Source of the DNA: Hevea brasiliensis
Taxonomy: Eukaryota > Streptophyta > Magnoliopsida > Malpighiales > Euphorbiaceae
Assembly: GCF_030052815.1 (NCBI RefSeq)
Contig: NC_079498.1
Coordinates: forward strand, 98,970,041-99,034,040
Direction: 5' to 3'
DNA length: 64,000 bases
Part shown: one piece after another, positions 39,969 through 51,862 of the stretch
Layout: each line of letters starts with the position of its first letter
Numbering within the stretch: the first letter of the stretch is position 1
The notes under the pieces: model-generated
The model's input: only the letters and a program-made list of their open reading frames with translations
Told to the model about the DNA's origin: nothing
Databases searched by the model: none
Position numbers and translations under genes: made by a program

Positions 39969-40500
39969 TCTCACTGATCTTGAAGCAAAACCCAAACAAA
40001 ATTCCTTTTCTTTTATCCTCTCGAACCTAGTAGTTGAAGAAGAACGCAAATGAAGAAAGGATATATATAGAGATCTAGCAGAAAGCAAGCTGAAGCTGTC
40101 TACTCGTTTAGGAGAAGAAAGAAGGTGGAAAATTAGATAAGATATTGAAGTTCTTGGCAAGAATGCTCTATATAAAGCGATAAGGAGAAAGAATAAAAGG
40201 GAAGAGAGGCCTTGTCGGTTGAGAACAACAATTTTGTCAAAGTCAAGCGCCCACCAAAAGAACAACAAACAATGGATCTCACATGTATTTTATTTGAATT
40301 CTATTGTTATTTATTTTGTAGCATTGGAAGATTAGAAGTTTAATGTTTGACCAAATGCTTGCTTTTAGGTATTCTACTCTACAAATTTTTCTAGTGTCCT
40401 TTTGGTCTACTTTATAGAGATGGGTCCTACCCTTTAGTAATTGATTTGAGGTATATGGCCACTGGGGACTTTTCTTTCCAGTCACGTTTTGACGCATTTT
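39969..40500 (-). promoter_or_regulatory. WRKY gene 5' region: TATA-like box and W-boxes
   Basis: On the minus strand TTTATATAG lies at about 40169-40177, some 200 bp upstream of the ATG, as a plausible TATA box. W-box cores are TTGACT on the minus strand (40241-40246) and TTGACC on the plus strand (40347-40352). Group IIa WRKY genes are known to be auto- and cross-regulated through W-boxes, so these are candidate sites; binding is inferred. Confidence 0.5.
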
Positions 40501-43500
40501 CCACGTTATATTATTCTGCGTTATGCATTCATTATTCTATAGTTTCTTTTACAAGATTAATGGCCCTTTATTTTGCTTCTACACATGAATGAAGCCCATT
40601 CATTATTTGTTTTGAACGTACGTACCACTAATGTACCACTAATGCGTGTTGGGACATTTTTATCCCTTAAATGAAATTGAGTGTTCGATTTTCATATATA
40701 AAAAAAAGATAGTTATTAAGAGTAGAATTAATTTTAATTTATTGGATTGAGCATAAATATATATTATGTTCATAAATATGAAAAATATTTTATTTTAGCA
40801 TAAATTTAAAATGATATATAAAGTAATGTTATTTGAAGTCTACACTAAAAAGTAAAATGGTAATATTTAAAATCTATAGTTTTTCAATAATTTATAATAA
40901 AATTAAATCTAAATCTTTTATTTTAAATGTTAATATGGAGACATAGTATTAAAAAATCTTATTTTAAAAAAAAATATGATTCTTATAAACATAAACTCAT
41001 GATTTTATAACCTTACAAAATCTCTCATTATTTTATAAAATATAATAATATTTTTAAAAGAATAAAAAATGCAGCTTATTATTTACATATTTATTTTGAA
41101 AATTTATTATTTATATAATGAGAGTTATTAAAGCATTCGGTTGAATTTCTTTTGAATAAAAAGAAATAACTTCTTTTTTAATGTTATTGACATTTTGGCT
41201 TTATTTGTGTTGGAAAAATATTTTCTTAGATTTTTTAATATTTGGGATATTTAGAAAACATGTCAATAAAAAAAAAAATTATTAAAGTGAAAATTAAGTT
41301 ATTTTTTAAATTTTAACATTTATTAAAAATATGAAAACGTTTATACATACTTTCATTAAGTATCGGTTTTAGTCATATAAATTGAAAGATATTTATTGGA
41401 TTTGGAAGCCAACTAATAGTCACTTGAATTTGTCTTTGAAAATCTATTACTTGTAGAAAATTTTTAGATGTGTCATTTTTATCAAAATTAAAATCAAAGT
41501 TAGACCAAATAAAGAAGGCGATGGGATATATAATAGAAGTTGCATTCAAATTAATTAAGATCTTTGATCTTTTGCTGTTTTTCATTATTCAATTTTGTCT
41601 TCTTTATTAATAATTCAATAATATTGAAATTATATTTTAAATTATAAAATAAATAAGTTATTAATTTATCCCTTAAAACAAATAAATAAATTTTCGTTTA
41701 CATATCTATTATTTAAATGGAGAGTCTTGGACAATGGATCTTGTCGAGTTGTGATACACACTTTTAATTGCCTTCTGCTATGGTCCACCTTTTTTCCATA
41801 AATTCAACTTTTTTTTTTCAATAAAAGTTTGATTTATAAAGACCCATTGACCCCAAAAAAAAAAAATCAAATCTTATTAAATTTTCAAAATATATAAAAT
41901 TTTTATTTAAATTTTAAAATAATTTCAAAATAAGTAAATAAAAGACTTAAATTTAAAATTTTTTTACTTCTTACGCCTTAAAAAATAAAAAAATTAAACT
42001 CCTCCTAATTATGCATTCACCTTTTATTTGAAACCATTAATTTTAATTTTCATACTTAAATTTAATTTTAAATTATTTTTTAATATTTTTAATTAATATA
42101 TTTAAAAAATAATTTTTTTAATAATAATTTTAACTAAAAATACCTACATTAAAGCAAAATCTATGTGTGCTGGGTACGATCATAACATTACCATATTATA
42201 TTGTGGACTTGCATCTTTTGAATTAATCGAAGACCTAATTCAAGCCTTGGCCGACAAGCCAAAGAGTATGTCAATTTTGGACGGCTCTAAATGTCAAGTG
42301 AATCCCCTTGCCACTCCGTGCACCTGCCAATATTCTCTGTACCTTTTTTTTTCTAATTATTTTACCATTTTAAAAATAAATTTAATATCATTAATTTAAT
42401 TTTTTAAAATTTTTATAGTTAATAATATTTTCAATAATGAGTAATTTTATTAAAATAAATTAAAGTATAATAATTAATAAAGTCATAGAATGCAAATCTA
42501 TTTTGATGGTTGTGAAAGCAAATTTTATATGTATATATATATATATATAGACGCATGTTTAATTACTCTAATTGACCTTGTTGACCATATTTAATTTGGA
42601 AACTTTGGATAATGGTTGAGAAAAATTAATTATTTATCTTATACATTGACATTGTTGCATAACATTCACATGTGGAAGTACAATTAAATTATTATAATGT
42701 TAATAATTTATATATATATTTATGACATGATTTTATACAACCAAGTTAGTGAGAGTAATGATCCCTATAGCCTATAGGTCATGATGATTAGCATTATCTC
42801 ATAGTAAATTTTCCAAAAATTTATAATTAACTATATAATATTGATTATTGAGTAGTGAGTCTTGTCAAATCCTATATATTTTTATCCTTTTAAAATTGAG
42901 GATTAATTGGTCTAAGCCATTATTGCATGTTAGAGATTTTATGGAGCGTGTTAAGGAATAGTAATTAGAGCACGATTAGCAATCATCCATTTTGGAAAAT
43001 TATATAAATTATTATTTGTTATTAAGTAAAAGAAAAGACAATATTAAATAGAATTAAAGGAGTAAAAATTTGAATTTAACTTACATTACAAAATAACTTA
43101 AATTCATCCAAATTTCAAAAATAACTTAATCCAATGCCATCAAAAATTAAAAATAAAATAAAATAATTTAAATTGTATAAACTTAAAAAACAGGAGTTAA
43201 ATTATTTAGTAATTTTATTTTTAAATGTGAACGGAATAATAATATAAATTTTTAAATATGAAAAAAAAATTTCATTAATAAAACGCGTAAAGTAAAAAGT
43301 ATTAAAATATAATTTTTATAGAATAAAAAGAAAATGAAATTGGATAGGGCGGTGGGTGGGGTCTATGTCACACCAGTGATGTCATAGACAAAGTCAGTCA
43401 CCATTAAGACTCTTAGACCCAAATGAATTGGTGGGTCAGTCCATTGAACTTGAACCTGAAATTTTTAATTCTCTCTATGTTCTCATTCATGCATGTGGTT

Positions 43501-45595
43501 TGGCCTTTCCTTTTTTATTTTTTTTTATTTAATTATTTTTCTTCTCTAATTAATTATTAATTTAATTTTTAAGACAAAATTAATTAATTATAAATTAATA
43601 CAAATCTGAATTTTCTGTTTAGGAAATAATGGAATTCAAACGTTGTGGTCTTACTTCCAAAGCACATGTTTGAGACTGCTTCCTAAAGTTCAACCATGAC
43701 TTCAAGCTTGGCTGACAATCCACAAGTAGTATGGTATGGTATGGCATGGTATGAAATGAATTGGCTTATTTAATTTAATTAAAAAATAAATAAAATTGTG
43801 TGGATAAAGAAGACGCAGACAGGCAATCAAAATTTAGTATTTATTCCTCTTCCCCTTCTTACATACATGTCGGCCTAACAATGAACTTATTATTAAACGG
43901 TAAAATAGTAATTCTAAACTAAAGTACAAAAATAGGTTAGGTAATAAATTCAATAGTCAAATGTAAATCATTTCTCATGCGCACGAGCGTTTTATCTTTA
44001 TGCAATATTTTCTTCAATGTCATGTCTCCTTGTAGTATTTTTCTTCCTTTTTGAAGTCTTCTACTCAACGTGGTTTTAACACAATCAGTCTTCCAAAACT
44101 AGGTGGGTGTTGTTTAATTTACTCATCATAAGCACACAGATTAATTACCCATGTTAATCCTATAATAATTAATTTATTACACATTCATCGACTTAAAAAT
44201 TTTATTTAAATTTTATTTATTATGAATTTATTTAATATATAAATTTCACTATATATTTTATATTCATGATAAATTAAATTTAAATAAGAAAAATCTCAAT
44301 TAATTTTTACCTCTTTCTGTAATTTTTAGTCTTAATGAGTGTATAATTACACCTATGTATATGGGTCATAGTCGTGTTCTTTTACCTACCGATATGGGAT
44401 TAGGAAGAAAAACACAATGGTTTGGTATCAAAATAAATTGATTACTCATTGTATTTTTGTATGTTGAATTCAATTAATGGTCCCAAATTCCCATATAATA
44501 GTGAAAAAGACATAGCCCTTTAGTCTGAACAGCTTGAAAGAATTACAAGGCATTATTTGTAAGGACCACACAACTTTGACACGTTCCTTTTTTTATATAT
44601 TCGTATGCAAAGTCTTCTTCTAGCAGCTCAAATTTTCTAAAGAATCTGCAGATTCAATCAAATGTACATTGGATGTAAACCCCTTTTATCCATTTACTGT
44701 TTTGCTTTTTTCAAATTAAATTCAAAAATTTATAAATTTATAACGACCATTTTAGATTCGGATAATTTTCTTCTTTTCTTTTGCTCTATTTTTTGAAATT
44801 GAGTTATTATTTTATTTTATTATTTTATTGAAATTAAGCAAACAGTTCAAGAGTTCAAGAATCGCAATCGGCAGTTCTTGAACCGTAACCATCCTTAGAA
44901 CTAAATATAATTGTTTGAATAGTTTTTTCTTTTAAATTAATTTTTAGAACTAAGTTAAATTTGATTTATTTTTTGTAATTATTATCATTTGGGTGACGCA
45001 TGTGCTTATGCCTAGTTGTGAATAATTTACTATTGTTGGTGTATCACATGTCTACTGATAGCGAGGCTAAATATAACAGCACTTGTGATACATAATTGTG
45101 GCCAATAATTTCATTTTGATGAAGAGAAGTAGGAACAACTGTAAAAGGGGCAACGGATGAGAGGAACCAACATGGATTCCACTAGTTATGTGCCTTTTTT
45201 GTCTTATATATATTTGTGCCTAATAATTTTTGCCATGATCTTCTTATTCTAGAAAGGGATTTGACAATTTGCAATTGAAGTTGTCCACCCTTTTGTCTCT
45301 TTGCTTATATGAATATAGTCATGGCGTATAATCATGAAGAAAATTAATTAGGCCCATACTTTAATTAGTTCTCATTCTTTTTTTTAGGAGAAATTTTGCG
45401 GATCACATAATTAAATTATTGAGAAATTGGCATACATATAATTATTGTTATTAATTTTTTTTAAACATATTAATTATATTAGAGATGATAAATTGATATT
45501 AATAATAAATACTGGAAGCTGTCTTAATTAAAGAAATTGACGAAGATAAATATATCTGTAGACACGTAAGAAGACGGTTCAAAAAAATTGAATTA
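40501..45595. other. AT-rich intergenic DNA
   Basis: Almost wholly low-complexity AT-rich sequence with poly-A/T runs. Exceptions are a less AT-rich patch at about 42160-42340 with no recognised product, a short TATGG-type repeat at 43731-43755, and an inverted repeat (GTCTATG...CATAGAC) at about 43360-43390. No gene was recognised. Confidence 0.6.
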
Positions 45596-46131
45596 CTTGA
45601 ATGCATGGGTGAGCATTCGGTTCGAACCGAACCGAATCGAATTAAATTATAAAAATCGAATTTTAAATTTTAGAAATTGAACCGAACCAAAATGGATGAA
45701 AAATCGAACCGAAGCGAACCGTTCTTTTCGGTTCTAATCAGTTTTGATTGTTTTATTTAGACTTGATTTTCAAGTTATTTGATCTAATTTTGACTTTGAT
45801 TTGAATTTAATAACCATTAATCAATGAAATTAAACAATTAATATATATATATATAATTAAATATAATTCATAAATTTCTCATAAAAATAAATCAATTTAA
45901 AAATCGATTCGGTTCGATTTGATTTGATTTGAATATATAAATTACTATTTGGTTCGGTTCGGTTTAACCGATTTTTTTCTCTTCAAAACCGAACCAAACA
46001 GAAATAACTGAAATTTTTATAATGTAAAATCGAACCGAACCAATTGAATTTTAAAAATAAACCGATTGAATCAAATTAACTCGGTTCGATTTTTCGGTTT
46101 GAACCGAATTCTGCTAAGCCCTACCTGAATG
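45596..46131. mobile_element. Candidate hAT-like MITE (GGTTCGGTTC-rich), 520 bp
   Basis: The element (45604-46123) starts CATGGGTGAGCATTCGGTTC and ends CTGCTAAGCCCTA, with inverted ends (GGGTGAGCA...ATTCGGTTC against AGGGCTTAGCAGAATTCGGTTC). It is full of CGAACCGAACC motifs in both orientations. It is flanked by CTTGAATG and CCTGAATG, a 7/8 match for an 8 bp hAT-type target duplication. No coding capacity. Confidence 0.55.
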
Positions 46132-46519
46132 ATTAATAAATGTGGGTGGTGATTAATTCTAAAGTATGATTAAAAAGATTCAAATTTACTATTTGTCAAC
46201 CTTAATCTGTAAGGTTAATTGGATGAGGGACCGAATGATAATAAATGTGATGAAGATAAAATGTATCCATTGGCGAATAAAATTCAAATCATCCGTGAAA
46301 GACTGGAATAAGAAAATTGAAATTCAACACCACGTGTGACATACTTTTGACTATTGCTAGAAGACTGGATATAGTAACTTGGAATATTAATTGTTTATTT
46401 AATAATATTAATAAATACAAACTGCATTGAATGGTAATTTAGAATTTATATTCAAAACTTTGAGACCCAAATCTCGATTGCTTCTAATTTTTACTCTTGT
46501 AATCTCTAATACACTTTTT

Positions 46520-47890
46520 TAAGTAATGACTCAAGGTACTTTCCTTTGGGCATTTGTACCATTGCAATAGTGGCCAAAAATGAAGATGTGGTACTAATTC
46601 ACTTCCGTCCTCCATTAAAACTAAGTTCAAAAGGCATTATATTTTCATGAAACTCAATTGAGACCTTAGTCTATGACCAAAAAATATAAATAAATATTGA
46701 TGGGATGTTGAAGACTTGTAGCAAATGTTTGATGGTTGACCCCAAGCAAGTCCATGGCTGCCCATGGATATGAAGCCTGTAGATAATGTCATCGATGATC
46801 TCATATCCACCGCGAAATACTAGCCATTCATGTACATACATGACCCCCATCGCTGTCATCTTACTTATTTTCTTTAATATCATTAAATGTCCCCCAATTG
46901 TTATTGTTTTTTATTTTTTTTCTTCGAATTATTCTAGCTAATTATCATGTTGGTCTGTCCACTCCTCTCAGTTTCCTTTAAAGAATCTTGAAAATGTCCA
47001 CCTCGTTCTTCTTGCTGATTAAATATATATGATCAATACTATTATAATTGTGGGCAATCAAGAGATTAATTGCATGATAAAAAAAAAAAAGTAATACGTA
47101 GTCATAATTAATTTAAAAATAACGATTTTTTTTTTTTTGAAAAAGTCACAAGAGAAGATGAAAAAAATAGGTGTAATATATATTTATATATTATTTTCAT
47201 GGACATCAATGACTTTGAAAAACTTAAAAAAAGTAAAATGAACATGGAAATTGAACATGCGATATTAATAATGGACTCATGTGGATATTAAAAAATTAAT
47301 GTTTAAATTTAATTTATTATAAATTTATGATAGATTTATATTTTAAATTTATAAATATAGAGAGAGTTACTTGTATTCTTTTTTTCTCTTTATCTAATCA
47401 ATTCCTTGTGATTCAAAAACACAATGATTTGGTCAAAGTTTTTTCAAATCGATTTTCAAAAGAAACATTTGAAAACACAGCCGAAAAAGGAACAGTGTAA
47501 ATGGAATGGAGGGTGCAGAGATGCAGTAGCGGTACTGGAGATCAATTGTTGTTTAAAGAGTTTTGCGCAATTTTCACACTACAGCCATAAGTATATATGC
47601 CACGTTTTTATTTCAATTTAATTGTGTTAAAATTAATTTTAATTACTTTTTAATTTTACAGGTAGTTTATATTTAAACTATTTTAAATGGAATTTCATAA
47701 GTATCAACACTGAAATTCGCAGTTAAAAAAAAAAAAAAAAAACACTGAAATTCAGATTAGGTGTGACCTTTTGGTCAATACAAAAGAAATAAATGCACTT
47801 CCGTTCCTTTCCTTCCCTTATTGCATTAATTAAAAAAAAAGAAATCTCAACTCCCACCCATCATTCCACGGTGCGTCCAAGCCCGATGTG
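46520..47890. repeat. Segmental duplication, copy A
   Basis: This block aligns over most of its length with 50345-51840 in the same orientation. Shared runs include GGTTGACCCCAAGCAAGTCC, CACCTCGTTCTTCTTGCTGA, CACAGCCGAAAAAGGAACA and ATATATGCCACGTTTTTATT. Relative to copy B it lacks about 60 bp near 46582 and carries a 35 bp poly(A)-containing insertion at 47719-47753. It contains a short coding-like stretch on the plus strand (see copy B) but no intact gene. Confidence 0.85.
47719..47753 (+). mobile_element. Tiny poly(A)-tailed insertion with 13 bp duplication
   Basis: AACACTGAAATTC occurs at 47706-47718 and again at 47741-47753, separated by GCAGTT and a run of A. The homologous site in copy B has one version and no poly(A), so copy B acts as an empty site. 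This looks like a very short retroposed end. Confidence 0.45.
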
Positions 47891-49456
47891 AATTGTTAAA
47901 AGGCCCAATCTTTCTTACCAAAAAAAAACGCCCCATCTTCCGTTGTCTCGACAATTTTCTGTTTTATAATTTTTTTTTTTTTATAAACAACGAAAGTTAT
48001 GACTTAAATAACATTGTTTATATAATACAAATGAATTTTATTGAATTAGAATTGTAGCATAGAAAAATTTTATGAGTTTTTTTTTTAAAGAAAATTGATA
48101 TATATATATATATATATATTTTTTTTTTTTTTCCCCTTTATTTTGAGTGACTTTCGCGACTGTGGCATCAAGCAAAGGTAAAATGTTAATTTGGAATATA
48201 TTGTTTCTTGTGATGAATGAAATTAATTATAAAATACAAAACTTTGGTAAATCTATTCTTTTCTTGGATATTTATGTCGAAGGCAAAAGATTCTTTTCTT
48301 AGATACAGCAAAAGATTGGTAATTTCCTATCCATTAATTTTTTTTAGAAACACATCTTTTTTAATTATTATTACTGCTAGATTTGTAACTCAAAATTATA
48401 GTAAAATATGTAGAGATATTTTTTTCTAATTTAAATAAGAGAAATATTTTTTATACAGAGCATAATTTGTTATTCCTAAATTGAGTAGGATTCTCAATTA
48501 GATTATAATTGGGTGAATTAATACTATAAAATGAAAGCATGATAGCCCTTAAGCAGTAGCATTTGCCCATTATAAAAAAAAAAAAAGTTTTTGCCTATTA
48601 AAAAGAGTTTCATTTTTCTATTGCAGTCTTATAGAGGGAGAAAAACTTCGATCTAAATTGGAGAAGGGTATAATCCAATATAATGTGGTTAAAGTAGTAA
48701 ATATATTAGATTATTTCCAAAGAAGACTAAAGATATTAACTGTTATGGATTGAAAAATAGTTAAGAGGGATGCTGGAAATATGAATTGGGTCACTTATGT
48801 GGATTAACTCAAATCCATTAAACTTAAAATTCGAAAGCTATGTACATTGATAAAAAGGTAGCAAAATTCAAAAGTTATGTACATTGGTGAAAAGATATAA
48901 CTATACGAAGAGTTGTAACTCTTCTTAATAGTTATATATACGAAGTGATGCAACTATTGACAAAAAAATGTAATGACTTTATAAATAGCCAAGCTTTTGT
49001 CTTCGTTAGATACAAAAAAAAAAAGAATAAAATCACAACAGAAGTGGTGGCGCATTAGTTTTTTTTTTTTTTACATCCTTAAAAGACTCTCATTTGATTC
49101 ATTTGTAGAGCATTAATTATTCTGTACATAAGGTACACATTTAAACTATAAACTAATCTATATAATTCATGTTATTCATGTGATTATATGGTAGACTAGT
49201 AATATAAATATGGTGAAAATCTTTGAGTTGTATGAACATGAGTTAGAATCCATGTATTTGGATCCATATATTCTTTATAATTTTCTTCAATTATATTACA
49301 GCAAAATTTAATAATTTTTTTTTGTAGAGATGCTAAGAGTATAATATCGGCAACAGCAAAATTTAATGAATCCCCCAAAAAAAAAGAGTTGCACATATGA
49401 AGAGATGATGTACAATTATTGTTATTAATTACTCTATAGAAGAGAGGAAATCAAGA
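47891..49456. other. Upstream region of the P-loop/DC1-like gene
   Basis: AT-rich, with a candidate solo LTR at 48741-49040 (next entry). The TATAAATA at about 48976 belongs to that LTR-like block but could serve the gene at 49457. Nothing else was recognised. Confidence 0.5.
48741..49040 (+). repeat. Candidate solo LTR, about 300 bp
   Basis: Starts TGTTATGGATTG, ends AATCACAACA, and contains TTTATAAATAGCC about 60 bp before its end, the layout of a short copia LTR. The flanks (ttaac / gaagt) do not match, so no target duplication supports it. Confidence 0.35.
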
Positions 49457-50197
49457 ATGGCAGAGGAAATGGAATCAAAGTTCCTAATGGTCACAACAAT
49501 CACGGGTCTTTCAAGCAACAAGAAGAGCGAAGTAGCCCATAAACTAGCCTGGTTCCTTCAGTATCCTCTCATTGATGAAGATTACATTATCCCATGCTTT
49601 CAAAATTCCATTCCAAGCTCTTCCACGGAATCTAAAAACTTGGCTTTCGAAATTGCTTCTCAAATCTCTTCAATCCAGCTTGATTTAAAGCTCAGATGTA
49701 TCATCAATACTCCCCTATCTAAAAGTACCCAGTTCCACCATTTAATGCAACTTGCAAGTTCTAAAATGGCATCTCTTATCATCATCGAATGTGCAACTCC
49801 AAACGCTCTGGCGCCTGCATGGTACAGTGTCATTGGGAAGGTGGCAAAACTTAGCATCGACATCACAAAGACGTTTAAGGTGGAGGATTTTGTCCCTAAG
49901 ATGCTACAGGTTGCAGAAGCTGATAAACTGTCAAAAGGATCATCCTCTGCAAAACAATTATCAGGTGATGATACTATTGTTGGGAGAAATTTCATTGATA
50001 GGCATGCGCAGGAGTTTTACTTCATTGCAGAGCCAGAGATTGCTGGTTTTGATAAGCTCCCTTGCAGTAATTGCAAGAAATTGATTTCCGGTGGAACTTA
50101 TAAATGCTTACAATGTGATGATACCCTCGACGTGAAAGCACACTTAACGAGTCCAGCTACAAACCAACCTTCATGGTTTGTGATGATTTCAATTTAG
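49457..50197 (+). CDS. P-loop kinase-like protein with DC1-like zinc motif, probably degenerate
   Basis: A single open frame of 246 residues. The first 160 residues resemble plant P-loop kinase-like proteins: hydrophobic strand FLMVTTITG, then GLSSNKKSEVAHKLAWFL where a Walker A (GxxxxGKS) is expected but the second Gly and the Lys context are replaced (SSNKKS), then PLIDEDYIIPCF, and a second strand LIIIECATPN. The C-terminus has CSNCKKLISGGTYKCLQC, half of a DC1 (C1-like) zinc motif; the closing His/Cys ligands are missing. The frame ends soon after. Without a proper P-loop, ATP binding is doubtful. Its place between two copies of a segmental duplication suggests a worn member of a tandem family. 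It may be a pseudogene with an intact frame. The family name is from memory and uncertain. Confidence 0.6.
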   Translation: MAEEMESKFLMVTTITGLSSNKKSEVAHKLAWFLQYPLIDEDYIIPCFQNSIPSSSTESKNLAFEIASQISSIQLDLKLRCIINTPLSKSTQFHHLMQLASSKMASLIIIECATPNALAPAWYSVIGKVAKLSIDITKTFKVEDFVPKMLQVAEADKLSKGSSSAKQLSGDDTIVGRNFIDRHAQEFYFIAEPEIAGFDKLPCSNCKKLISGGTYKCLQCDDTLDVKAHLTSPATNQPSWFVMISI

Positions 50198-50344
50198 ACT
50201 ATTGCTTGGTCTAAAAAATAAACAAAATAAAAATATAAAAATTAATTAAAGTGTTTTCAAAAAAAAAAATTAAGTAGTTAATTTTATTAAAATAAAAAAA
50301 AAAACAATGATTATTCTAATTATTAATAATTAAAAAAAAAGACA

Positions 50345-51194
50345 TATTTGTGGTGACCCAAGATACTTTCCTTCGGGCATTCGTCCCATTGCAATAGTGG
50401 CCAAAAATGACCTTGTCACGGATGGAATTTCTAGAAAGGCTTTCAAGGGCCTCATTCCACTGATTAGGAAGATGGGGTTCTAATTCACTTCCATCCTCCA
50501 TTAAAACTAAGTTCAAAAGGCATTATATTTTCATGAAACTCAATTGAAACCAAAAAATATAAATTAATATTTGATGGGATGTTGAAGACGAAGCAAATGT
50601 TTGATGGTTGACCCCAAGCAAGTCCATGGCTGCCCATGGATATGAAGCCTGTGGATGATGCCATCCATGATCTCATCTCCACCATGAAATACTAGCCATT
50701 CATGTACAAACATGGCCCACATCGCTATCATTTTACTTATTTTCTTTAATATCTTCAAATATCCCCCTACTGCTATTATTATTGTTTTGTTTTTTTATAA
50801 TTATTCTAGTTAATTATCATGTTGGTCTATCCACTTCTCCACCTCGTTCTTCTTGCTGATTCAATATACATGATTAATAATATTATTATTATGGGCAATC
50901 AAGAGATTAATTACATGATAAAAAAATTAATATTTCATAATTAATTTAAACTAATCAATTTTTTTTTAAAAAAGTTGCAACATGACATGAAAAAAATCAA
51001 TGTATATACATATATATGATTACTTGGGTTTTCTTTTCTTTTCTTTTTTTTTCTTTAAGTTTGATTAATTCCTTAGTTTGATTAAATTCCTTGTGATTTA
51101 AAAACACCATAATTTGGTCAAAGTTTATTCAATTCGATTTTCAAAAGAAACATTTGAAAACACTGCCTGCCTAAATACATATTGAAGTAGGTTG

Positions 51195-51245
<51 letters not shown>

Positions 51246-51840
51246 CAAAAACACAGCCGAAAAAGGAACAATGTAAATGGAATGGGGCATGCAGAGATGC
51301 AGTAGCAGTACTTGTCTATTTGACAATTGCTGATGGTCTACCAAAGAGTGAAGGATTTTTGTGCAATTTTCACACTGGAGCCATATGTATATATGCCACG
51401 TTTTTATTTCAATTTAATTGTGGTGGAATTTGTATTTAAATTTTTTTTTTTCATTCAATCATATAAACCAATATTGCCAAGATGATATGGGTGTACCTAA
51501 TTAAGGATGATTTTTTTCTTAGTGCAAGTCATCTCAAATTTTATCTTCTTGAAATGAATTTTAATTTTAAAAAACAGTTTATTCATTTAAAATTTAAATT
51601 AAAATTTAATTAATTACTTATATGATTGAAATAATTTTTAATTTTACTGGTCATTTATGTTTAAAACATTTTAAATCAAATTGTATCCTCAGTATTAACC
51701 CTCAAATTGAGATTATGTGTGACTTTTTCGTCAACACGAAGGAAATAAACGCACTTTCTTTTCTTCCCTTATTGCATCTAAAAAAAAAAAAATTCATAAC
51801 TCCTACCATTTATTCTGCAGTGTGTCCAACTAAGAATGAC
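50345..51840. repeat. Segmental duplication, copy B
   Basis: Second copy of the block at 46520-47890, about 3.83 kb away, same orientation. On the plus strand, 50346-50470 has a coding-like frame containing RYFPSGIRPIAIVAKNDL and RKAFKGLIPLIRKMGF before a stop. Further on, at about 50610-50690, a frame reads PWLPMDMKPVDDAIHDLIST. In copy A parts of both stretches are kept (IAIVAKN, PWLPMDMKPVD). I do not recognise the protein; it looks like exon fragments of a duplicated gene. A 91 bp insertion with a (TTA)n tract lies at 51164-51254. Confidence 0.8.
51164..51254. mobile_element. 91 bp insertion with (TTA)n tract and 7 bp duplication
   Basis: AAAACAC occurs at 51157-51163 and 51248-51254, enclosing TGCCTGCCTAAATAC and about 45 bp of TTA repeats. 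Copy A has a single AAACAC at the matching place (about 47473), directly followed by AGCCGAAAAAGG, so it is an empty site. Confidence 0.5.
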
Positions 51841-51862
51841 AACGGGGTGAGTTGGAGGCGGG

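Noticed and set aside
39970..40268. N-terminal extension of the WRKY frame by about 100 codons
   Set aside because: The added hydrophobic stretch does not resemble WRKY proteins and would place the start upstream of the likely TATA box.
46671..46883. Minus-strand frames shared by both segmental copies (also 50564-50758)
   Set aside because: They resemble each other only because of the duplication. The plus strand reads more like coding sequence and no family match is evident for the minus frames.
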